Assembly (NCBI GenBank): GCA_021205005.1
Contig: JAJPYK010000129.1
Span: forward strand, 1 to 5,514
Source: Paraprevotella sp.
Lineage (GTDB): Bacteria > Bacteroidota > Bacteroidia > Bacteroidales > Bacteroidaceae
DNA: 5,514 nucleotides
Direction of reading: 5' to 3'
A program made the position numbers and the translations under genes. Positions 1 to 5,514 of this stretch are shown here, piece after piece. The notes under the pieces were generated by a model. That model was given only the letters and a program-made list of their open reading frames with translations, did no database searches and was not told where the DNA came from. How positions within the stretch are numbered: the stretch's first letter is position 1; each line of letters begins with the position of its first letter.

Positions 1-10
1 ATTTAATATC

Positions 11-1279
11 ATGAGCACTATATTAGGAATAGATACAGGTTCCAATAGTCTTGGATGGGCGATTGTAAAGAGAGACGAAGAGGGAAAGTGCCAACTTTTT
101 GAGCATGGTACACATGTCTTTCCAGAAGGAATGAAAATGGAGGGACAAGATGGATCCAAAGCTGCAGAACGCACAAAATACCGCAGTTCAAGGAAACATT
201 ATTGGCGCAGAAAGATACGCAAAATTCGCCTGCTGACGGTATTGATAGAGAATCATCTTTGTCCGCCTATATCCAAACAGCAGCTCCGGGACTGGCGTAC
301 CCGTAAGCTGTATCCACAAGATGAAACATTCATGAATTGGCAGCGTACGGAGGATAAAGAGAATATCAATCCGTACAGATTCCGCTGGATATGCCTCACG
401 CAAAAACTCGACCTAACGGATCCGGTCCAAAAACAAATCTTGGAACGAGCACTTTATCACCTGAACCAACGTCGGGGATTCCTCAGCAATCGAAAAGAGA
501 AGTCCGCAGATCCGGACGGAACGGTAAAACAGAGCATTTCCCAATTAAGTAAAGACATTAAGCAAGCCGGATGCCAATACCTGGGAGAGTACTTCTTCCA
601 ACTTTATCAGAAGGGAGAAAAAATACGTAAACATTACACAGCCAGGAACGAGCATTATCTCACTGAATTCCGCGCCATCTGTGAAAAACAAAATTTAGAT
701 CCAGACCTGAGAAATAAATTAGAGAAGGCTATTTTCTTCCAACGTCCGTTGAAATCACAGAAACAACAGATAGGATCATGTACGTTTGAGCCTAAAAAAT
801 CCCGTTGCTCTGCATCCCATCCTTTATATGAAGAATTTCGCATGTACAGTTTCATCAACCATATTAAAATGCAAACACCAAAAGATGAAACTCCACGCTT
901 CTTGACTGAAGAAGAAAAGAAGAAAATTATTCCGCTTTTTCTTCGCGTAAGAAAGGGAAAAACGACTTTCCAATTTAAAGATATTGCCAAAGAATTGGCA
1001 GGAAGAAACAACTATTGTCATCTTGAAGACCCGAAAGACAAGCCCTATAAATTCAATTACTATATGGACACCACGGTGTCGGACTGTCCCGTCAATGCTC
1101 AACTGACGCAACTTTTCGGTCCGAACTGGGTGGAAGGGGCAAGCGAGATCTACACCCTGGCCAAAGGTGAAAGCAACATTGAGATCCTCAATGATATCTG
1201 GCATGTTTTATATTCCTACGATGATGAAACGCATTTGAAAGACTTTGCAAAAACACGTCTACAACTTAACGAGGAATAG
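11..1279 (+). CDS. cas9: Cas9 N-terminal fragment: RuvC-I, bridge helix and most of the REC lobe
   Basis: This is the part of cas9 that ribosomes would make from the normal start under the standard code, 422 residues ending at the TAG. Residues 6-19 (GIDTGSNSLGWAIV) are the RuvC-I strand with catalytic D8. Residues 51-80 are the basic bridge helix, beginning AAERTKYRSSRKHYWRRKIR. Residues 149-161 (YHLNQRRGFLSNR) and 241-251 (IFFQRPLKSQK) are motifs I recall from Bacteroidetes and other II-C Cas9 proteins. Ending here, the product lacks RuvC-II, RuvC-III, HNH and the PAM-interacting region, so on its own it should not cut DNA. ATG at 11 is chosen because RuvC-I begins directly after it, as is usual for Cas9. 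Confidence 0.7.
   Translation: MSTILGIDTGSNSLGWAIVKRDEEGKCQLFEHGTHVFPEGMKMEGQDGSKAAERTKYRSSRKHYWRRKIRKIRLLTVLIENHLCPPISKQQLRDWRTRKLYPQDETFMNWQRTEDKENINPYRFRWICLTQKLDLTDPVQKQILERALYHLNQRRGFLSNRKEKSADPDGTVKQSISQLSKDIKQAGCQYLGEYFFQLYQKGEKIRKHYTARNEHYLTEFRAICEKQNLDPDLRNKLEKAIFFQRPLKSQKQQIGSCTFEPKKSRCSASHPLYEEFRMYSFINHIKMQTPKDETPRFLTEEEKKKIIPLFLRVRKGKTTFQFKDIAKELAGRNNYCHLEDPKDKPYKFNYYMDTTVSDCPVNAQLTQLFGPNWVEGASEIYTLAKGESNIEILNDIWHVLYSYDDETHLKDFAKTRLQLNEE
1277..1279 (+). other. Premature in-frame TAG stop in cas9 (codon 423)
   Basis: The TAG follows residues LQLNEE and precedes SDKFAQIQMPKEFASLSLKA. Related Bacteroidetes Cas9 proteins, as I remember them, have Gln or a similar polar residue at this point, so CAG to TAG (one C-to-T change) is the most economical origin. 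That ancestral codon is an inference. The next ATG in frame is at 1304. Confidence 0.85.
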
Positions 1280-1303
1280 TCCGATAAGTTTGCCCAAATC
1301 CAA

Positions 1304-1645
1304 ATGCCGAAGGAGTTTGCCTCTTTAAGCTTGAAAGCCATCAAAAAGATACTTCCCAACCTGAAAGAATACGGATTGATCTACTCCGAAGCTGTATTCT
1401 TAGGTAACTTATGTGAAGTTTTACCCTCCTATATATGGCATACAAAAGAACTTCGTCAGGTGGCTATCGAAGGAGCTATTCAAGCCATACATGGAGAAAA
1501 AACACTTGGAGAGGAAAACACCAAAGAAGCTGCACTGAAAAACTTCTTAAAGACAAAGTATAATGTGACGGAAGAAAACCTCAAAAAGTTATATCACCAG
1601 TCCATGCTCGAAACCTTTCCCAAACAACGACCGAACGAAGACTGA
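1304..1645 (+). other. cas9: Open middle segment of cas9 between the two stops (end of the REC lobe)
   Basis: This stretch of up to 113 residues from the first in-frame ATG is in the same frame as the flanking cas9 parts. It opens with FASLSLKAIKKILP and then GLIYSEAVFLGNL, a conserved segment near the end of the REC lobe in II-C Cas9 proteins. It has no catalytic residues and is not a gene in its own right. If translated at all as a separate piece, it would need reinitiation 24 bases after the upstream TAG. No Shine-Dalgarno-like sequence stands out before 1304. Confidence 0.6.
1643..1645 (+). other. Premature in-frame TGA stop in cas9 (codon 545)
   Basis: The TGA follows KQRPNED and precedes IYQLGNPRTNSIRNPMAMRS, which is the strongly conserved run-in to RuvC-II. 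Relatives I recall carry Gly (or another small or basic residue) here, so GGA to TGA or CGA to TGA, each one base change, would explain it. In-frame restart codons downstream are TTG at 1655 and ATG at 1691 and 1697. Confidence 0.85.
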
Positions 1646-1654
1646 ATCTATCAA

Positions 1655-3622
1655 TTGGGCAATCCCCGTACAAACAGCATACGAAACCCGATGGCGATGC
1701 GTTCGATGTTCCGAATGCGGAAAGTGGTAAACCTGCTCCTCAAAGAAAAGAAGATAGACGAGAATACGATTATCCATATCGAGTTCTCACGTTATCTCAA
1801 TGACAACAATAAACGTAAAGCCATCCTGAACGAGCAGAAAAGAAATGAAAAAGAACGAAATGAATATAGGCAGAAAATAGAAGAGATGTACCAAGAAAAG
1901 GGCATCCGTCGTAATCCTTCCGACACAGACATACTCAAGTACCAACTTTGGGAAGAGCAAGACCATAAATGCCTGTATACCGGAAAGGAGATTTGCCTCA
2001 CAGACTTTTTGGGTGACAATCCACAATACGACATCGAACACACCCTGCCTCGCAGTGCCGGAGGAGACAGTACCAGAATGAACCTTACTCTGTGTTCAAG
2101 CGTATTCAATCGAGACCAAAAGAAGACCCTACTTCCCTGCCAATTACCTGATCACGAAGCCATTTTACAACGTATCTCATGTTGGAAAGAGACATATGAA
2201 GATCTCAATCAGCGGATACGAAAATTAAAAAGGCCACATTGCTCCACGAAAGAACAAAAAGACAGCCTTATTCAAAGACGACACGAATTGGAAATCCAAC
2301 GAGACTATTGGCGGGGAAAGTATCAACGTTTCATCATGGAAAAAGTACCGGAAGGCTTCTCAAGACGGCAAGGTACAGACATCAGCGTGATTTCACGTTA
2401 TGCCCGTCTCTATCTGAAATCCGTATTTCCACGTGTGTATACAGTAAAAGGCATAGCGACCAGTGACTTCCGTAAAATATGGGGAATACAGGAGGAATAT
2501 GAGAAGAAACAAAGAGATAATCATGCCCACCATTGTATCGATGCGATCACCATTGCCTGCATCGGCCCGAATGAGTACGGACAATTGGCGAAATATTACC
2601 ACGAATTAGAAGAATACGAATTCGGCAGAGGAAAACGCCCACAATTCCCTGCACCTTGGCCTACGTTCGTTCAGGACATCAAACATATTCAGGACGACCT
2701 GCTCGTAACACATTATACCCCGGACAACATGCCCAAAGCAGACAAACGCCGCATTATGACACCACAAGGTAAGATAATGGCCCAAGGGGACTCGGCACGC
2801 GGATCATTACACTGCATTTCACACTACGGTGCCATAGAAAGAGAAGGGCAAATCAAATACGTAACACGAGCTGAATTATCAGGATTTAAAGAAAAATATA
2901 TCGTGAATATTGTAGACGATGAAGTGCGGAGCAAGGTGGAACAAGCCGTGAAAGAATATGGTACTCTCGCCAAAGCCGTTGCAGCTGATGGCATTTGGAT
3001 GAATAAAGAAAAAGGCATCCGCATCAAAAAAGTGAGATATTTTAATTCCGTACAAAAAGGCGTATTGGATATTTGCACCAACCGAGACCGTTCGAGACAT
3101 GAATACAAACAAAAGGTTCACGTGCTGAATGACAAGAATTATATGATTGCCATTTACGAAGGAACAGATGAAAAGGGACGTATCAAAAGAGAATACGAAG
3201 AAGTGAACAACATGGCGGCTGCTGCATACTATCGTGCGAGCAACAAAACGTTTGCGGCAGAATATGATTTGATACCCAAATGCAGCCGTGAACACGGTTA
3301 CCCCTTATGCTATCGTCTAAAAACAGGTACGATGGTATTCCTATACGAAAAAACGCCTGAAGAGGTTTGGGAATTAGACCGACAAGAATTGCTAAAGCGT
3401 TTATATAAGATTACAATCCTATCTTTATCCGATGGACGGATTACCCTCATGTACCATCAAGAGGCACGAAACTCATCGGACGTACCCCAAAAAGACGGTG
3501 CATTCCATATTAATGAAGACTTCAGACCTAAAATTCGTGTCAGCCTGAATCAATTCAAAGCTCTTGTAGAAGGAGTAGACTTTAAACTCAATGAATTAGG
3601 AGAAATCAAAAGATTAAGATAA
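1655..3622 (+). CDS. cas9: Cas9 C-terminal fragment: RuvC-II, HNH, RuvC-III and PAM-interacting region
   Basis: This open stretch after the second stop would give up to 655 residues from TTG at 1655, or 643 from ATG at 1691. Neither start has a convincing ribosome site, so translation as a separate protein is doubtful. In full-gene numbering it carries RuvC-II (IHIEFSRYL, E591), the HNH nuclease (YDIEHTLPRS, H677; then N691 and N700 in SSVFNRDQ) and RuvC-III (NHAHHCIDAITIA, H841 and D844). The usual ISRYARLYLKSVFPRV and FRKIWGIQ blocks lie before RuvC-III. ARGSLH at about 929-934, followed by HYG, is the start of the wedge/PAM-interacting part seen in II-C Cas9. No damage is visible in this fragment beyond the upstream stops. 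Without RuvC-I, RuvC cannot form, although HNH is complete. Confidence 0.6.
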   Translation: MGNPRTNSIRNPMAMRSMFRMRKVVNLLLKEKKIDENTIIHIEFSRYLNDNNKRKAILNEQKRNEKERNEYRQKIEEMYQEKGIRRNPSDTDILKYQLWEEQDHKCLYTGKEICLTDFLGDNPQYDIEHTLPRSAGGDSTRMNLTLCSSVFNRDQKKTLLPCQLPDHEAILQRISCWKETYEDLNQRIRKLKRPHCSTKEQKDSLIQRRHELEIQRDYWRGKYQRFIMEKVPEGFSRRQGTDISVISRYARLYLKSVFPRVYTVKGIATSDFRKIWGIQEEYEKKQRDNHAHHCIDAITIACIGPNEYGQLAKYYHELEEYEFGRGKRPQFPAPWPTFVQDIKHIQDDLLVTHYTPDNMPKADKRRIMTPQGKIMAQGDSARGSLHCISHYGAIEREGQIKYVTRAELSGFKEKYIVNIVDDEVRSKVEQAVKEYGTLAKAVAADGIWMNKEKGIRIKKVRYFNSVQKGVLDICTNRDRSRHEYKQKVHVLNDKNYMIAIYEGTDEKGRIKREYEEVNNMAAAAYYRASNKTFAAEYDLIPKCSREHGYPLCYRLKTGTMVFLYEKTPEEVWELDRQELLKRLYKITILSLSDGRITLMYHQEARNSSDVPQKDGAFHINEDFRPKIRVSLNQFKALVEGVDFKLNELGEIKRLR

Positions 3623-3628
3623 GGGGAT

Positions 3629-4516
3629 ATGATCAAACAAACATTAATGTTCAAGAATCCGGCAGACCTCTCTTTACGACAAAACCAACTGGTCATACGA
3701 CAAAAGGATATTGACCGCGAGGTCACACGTCCAATTGAAGACATCGGCGTGATCGTAATAGAAAGTCAGATGGTAAAAATGACAGTCCCCCTGCTGAACG
3801 AATTAGCCAATCAAAACGTAGCCGTGATCTTTTGCGACGAACGTACCATGCCCAAATCCATGCTAATGACGTTAGAAGGCAATGCCACTCTGCAAGAGTC
3901 CTATCGGGCTCAAGCAGAGGCTACATTGCCAATGAAGAAAAAGATATGGAAACAAATTGTAGAAACCAAAATCAAGAATCAAAGTAAGCTGCTCCATAAG
4001 ATAGGGAAAGACGGAGATGTTCTCAAATCCTATTATATGAACGTAAAGTCGGGAGACAGCGACAATCGTGAAGGAACGGCAGCCAAAATCTATTGGAACA
4101 TGCTGTTGGGACAACAATTCAAACGCGCACGCGACGGTACGCCGCCCAACAATCTGCTCAATTACGGATATGCCATATTACGTGCCGCCGTAGCACGGGC
4201 ACTATTGGGTTCCGGACTTTATCCCGCATTCGGCATATTCCATCGTAACCGATACAACGCCTTTCCTTTAGCCGATGATATGATGGAACCTTATCGTCCG
4301 TTTGTCGACGAGACAGCCTACCATTTATACTATGATGGAAACCATTCCGAACTGGACCAAGATGCTAAATTCGAATTGCAACGCATATTATTTTGCGACG
4401 TAAAGATGGGACAGGTCACCAGACCGTTAGAAATCGCCCTCAGTTCCACCACGGCATCTCTACTGAAAGCATTCCGGAACGAAACAGATAAATTGTCATT
4501 ACCTCTTCTGGAATGA
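3629..4516 (+). CDS. cas1: Cas1, CRISPR spacer integrase (type II)
   Basis: Cas1 is the metal-dependent integrase that, as a complex with Cas2, inserts new spacers at the leader end of a CRISPR array. The 295-residue protein is full length for type II. It has an N-terminal beta domain (about 1-85) and an alpha-helical catalytic domain. The three expected metal ligands are present: E148 (NREGTAAKIYW), H205 (GIFHRNRYNAFPLADD) and E220 (MMEPYRPFVD). They match E149/H205/E220 of S. pyogenes Cas1 almost exactly in position. The start is the ATG 6 bases after the cas9 stop, and GGGG lies just before it as a weak ribosome site at tight spacing. The stop overlaps the cas2 start as ATGA, indicating translational coupling. 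No defects are seen. The gene is probably transcribed with cas9, so polarity from the cas9 nonsense codons could lower its expression (inference). Confidence 0.96.
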   Translation: MIKQTLMFKNPADLSLRQNQLVIRQKDIDREVTRPIEDIGVIVIESQMVKMTVPLLNELANQNVAVIFCDERTMPKSMLMTLEGNATLQESYRAQAEATLPMKKKIWKQIVETKIKNQSKLLHKIGKDGDVLKSYYMNVKSGDSDNREGTAAKIYWNMLLGQQFKRARDGTPPNNLLNYGYAILRAAVARALLGSGLYPAFGIFHRNRYNAFPLADDMMEPYRPFVDETAYHLYYDGNHSELDQDAKFELQRILFCDVKMGQVTRPLEIALSSTTASLLKAFRNETDKLSLPLLE

Positions 4517-4851
4517 GCGAGAACCGCTTAAATGCCTACCATATCATGTGGCTATTTGTATTCTTCGACCTTCCGGTAACGACCAAAAAAGAAATGAAAG
4601 AGGCAGCACTATTCCGCAAGAATTTAATGAAGAACGGATTCATCATGCTCCAATATTCGGTCTATATCAGGCATTGCGGATCATACGAAAGTCAAACCGT
4701 TCATGTCAAACGAGTGAAATCATTCCTCCCGGAAACCGGTATGGTCAGCATCCTGAGCGTAACGGACAAACAATACGGGGACATTGTCAACTATTGGGGA
4801 AAGGAAAAGAAGAAACTTGCTACAGCCCCGCTCCAATTGGAATTATTCTAA
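4513..4851 (+). CDS. cas2: Cas2, structural partner of Cas1 in spacer acquisition
   Basis: Cas2 forms the central dimer of the Cas1-Cas2 integration complex. The 112-residue protein has the ferredoxin-like family signature: a first strand MWLFVFFDLPV with the conserved Asp at residue 19, then FRKNLMKNGFIMLQYSVYIRHC, the strand VSILSVTDKQYGDI, and a C-terminus ending PLQLELF as in other Bacteroidetes type II Cas2 proteins. The ATG at 4513 overlaps the cas1 stop by four bases, and about ten residues before the first strand are normal for this group, so this start is favoured over the internal ATG at residue 12. It is the last cas gene. There is no csn2 or cas4 next to it, which with cas9-cas1-cas2 order fits subtype II-C. 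Confidence 0.95.
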   Translation: MSENRLNAYHIMWLFVFFDLPVTTKKEMKEAALFRKNLMKNGFIMLQYSVYIRHCGSYESQTVHVKRVKSFLPETGMVSILSVTDKQYGDIVNYWGKEKKKLATAPLQLELF

Positions 4852-4879
4852 TCACAACCCTTTCCTATAACACAAAAAA

Positions 4880-5514
4880 ATGAGAAAGACCTTATTTATT
4901 CTTTCCGGCGCATTTTTGTTGTCCGCGGAAACCCTACAAGCCGCAACAATGACGGAATGCCGTTGCGACAACACCCGTGTAGTTACCGATAAAGACGCAC
5001 GCTATGCGAAAACCCGACGGCCAGAAGTGAAAGACCGCCTGTTTCATACCCAAGCCGTTGAAGACCAAATCGCACGGGCCTCCAAACTGCTGACCAATAT
5101 GAAACTGATCTGGATGTTCGGCAACTGCTTCCCCAACACACTCGACACCACCGTCCATTTCCGCAAAGGAGAAGACGGGAAAAACGATACTTTCGTATAT
5201 ACCGGCGACATTCATGCCATGTGGCTACGCGACTCCGGAGCGCAAGTATGGCCATACGTCCAATTGGCCAAATCCGATAAAGAACTCAAAGCCATGATCG
5301 AGGGGGTCATCCGGAGACAATTCAAATGTATTATCCTTGACCCCTATGCCAATGCTTTCAACGACGGTCCCACCGGAGGAGAGTGGCAAAGCGACCAGAC
5401 CGACATGATCCCGGAAGTACACGAACGCAAATGGGAAGTCGACTCACTCTGTTACCCTCTGCGGTTGGCCTATGCCTACTGGAAAGAAACCGGCGATAAC
5501 TCCATCTTCGACAA
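4880..5514 (+). CDS. GH125 exo-alpha-1,6-mannosidase, N-terminal part (runs off the right edge)
   Basis: GH125 enzymes remove terminal alpha-1,6-linked mannose from N-glycan and yeast-mannan type chains without a metal ion. BT3781 of B. thetaiotaomicron is a characterised member. The frame is open from ATG at 4880 to the window end (211 codons), with no stop before the edge. Residues 1-22 look like a signal peptide: RK, then a hydrophobic core [11 protein letters not shown], with cleavage likely after A21 or A22 (LQAA). There is no lipobox Cys, so a periplasmic soluble enzyme is expected. Family blocks are [10 protein letters not shown] (46-55), [16 protein letters not shown] (77-92), [20 protein letters not shown] (107-126), [12 protein letters not shown] (158-169) and [15 protein letters not shown] (184-198). 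His at 112 may replace a Pro that I recall in TGDIPAMWLRDS of relatives. The catalytic acid and base lie further right and cannot be checked. It starts 28 bases after cas2 with an A-rich leader (CACAAAAAA), and is functionally unrelated to the cas genes. Confidence 0.93.
   Translation, partial: MRKTLFILSGAFLLSAETLQAATMTECRCDNTRVVTDKDARYAKTRRPEVKDRLFHTQAVEDQIARASKLLTNMKLIWMFGNCFPNTLDTTVHFRKGEDGKNDTFVYTGDIHAMWLRDSGAQVWPYVQLAKSDKELKAMIEGVIRRQFKCIILDPYANAFNDGPTGGEWQSDQTDMIPEVHERKWEVDSLCYPLRLAYAYWKETGDNSIFD

Larger units (their letters stand above)
11..3622 (+). pseudogene. cas9: Type II-C Cas9 endonuclease gene, interrupted by two in-frame stop codons
   Basis: Cas9 is the RNA-guided nuclease that cuts target DNA with an HNH and a RuvC domain. 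The gene reads in one frame from ATG at 11 to TAA at 3620-3622 (1203 codons), within the II-C size range. It is broken by TAG at codon 423 and TGA at codon 545. Homology continues smoothly across both stops, so these look like point changes rather than indels. Numbered across the stops, the visible parts are RuvC-I with D8, an Arg-rich bridge helix at about 51-80, the REC lobe to about 540, RuvC-II with E591, HNH with H677, N691 and N700, RuvC-III with H841 and D844, and a C-terminal PAM-interacting region from about 900. H677 to N691 is 14 residues and H677 to N700 is 23, the same spacing as H840/N854/N863 of S. pyogenes Cas9. Only 10 bases lie upstream of the start, so the promoter is not visible. 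cas1 begins 6 bases after the stop. Whether this is true decay, sequence error or stop readthrough cannot be settled here. Confidence 0.9.

Noticed and set aside
655..1204. Overlapping minus-strand open frames of about 120 codons inside cas9
   Set aside because: They lie opposite conserved Cas9 coding sequence. Runs of Phe, Leu and Ser opposite Lys/Glu-rich codons explain them, and they have no known motif.
1260..1660. Frameshift as the cause of the cas9 interruption
   Set aside because: Starts and stops of all three segments fall in the same frame, and conserved residues continue directly on both sides of each stop; only single-base substitutions are needed.
2879..3295. A 138-codon minus-strand open frame rich in Phe, Ile and Val
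   Set aside because: It is the antisense of the Lys/Glu/Asn-rich Cas9 C-terminal region; its apparent hydrophobicity is a by-product of that composition.
4852..4879. A Bacteroides-type promoter (TTTG and TAnnTTTG boxes) for the GH125 gene
   Set aside because: Neither box is present in the gap or clearly at the cas2 end; a weak match to TATAAC at about 4866 is not enough to call.
4548..4883. A 111-codon open frame on the + strand in a second frame across cas2, running into the GH125 start
   Set aside because: It overlaps cas2 almost completely, has no recognisable domain, and its translation is low-complexity shadow sequence; cas2 is unmistakable in the other frame.
4934..5422. Minus-strand open frames opposite the right end
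   Set aside because: The + strand frame is open from 4880 to the edge and carries several GH125 motifs and a signal peptide, so these are shadows.
1..5514. CRISPR repeats, tracrRNA anti-repeat, IS ends or terminator hairpins
   Set aside because: Reading by eye found no regularly spaced direct repeats, no repeat/anti-repeat pair, no transposon inverted repeats and no stem followed by a T-run. Non-coding space is limited to 10, 6 and 28 bases.

Overview
The window holds a type II-C CRISPR-Cas operon (cas9-cas1-cas2, all on the + strand) whose cas9 is interrupted by two in-frame stop codons. It is followed immediately by the start of an unrelated carbohydrate gene, a GH125-family exo-alpha-1,6-mannosidase. 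The likely host is a gut Bacteroidales (Bacteroides/Parabacteroides type). This rests on the Bacteroidetes style of the Cas9, the Cas2 C-terminus ending in QLELF, the secreted GH125 enzyme typical of these glycan degraders, and A-rich rather than strong Shine-Dalgarno leaders. The species cannot be named from the sequence alone.

Layout: 11-3622 is cas9, one continuous reading frame of 1203 codons broken by TAG at 1277-1279 (codon 423) and TGA at 1643-1645 (codon 545). All three open segments lie in the same frame, so there is no frameshift. Every catalytic residue of RuvC and HNH that can be placed is present (D8, E591, H677, N700, H841, D844). 3629-4516 is an intact cas1 and 4513-4851 an intact cas2 that overlaps cas1 by 4 bases (ATGA). 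After only 28 bases, an open frame from 4880 to the right edge encodes a signal peptide and the N-terminal part of a GH125 mannosidase.

Working together: Cas1-Cas2 would integrate new spacers and Cas9 would cut targets with a crRNA:tracrRNA guide. Here the effector should be prematurely terminated, while the adaptation pair looks undamaged. No CRISPR repeat array, tracrRNA or terminator is visible inside the window. The array, if any, must lie left of base 1 or elsewhere in the genome, because the 28-base gap after cas2 leaves no room for one on the right. The simplest reading is a CRISPR-Cas locus in early decay, or one with base errors in the assembly. Recoded or suppressed stop codons are a less likely alternative. 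I found no other new system in the window.
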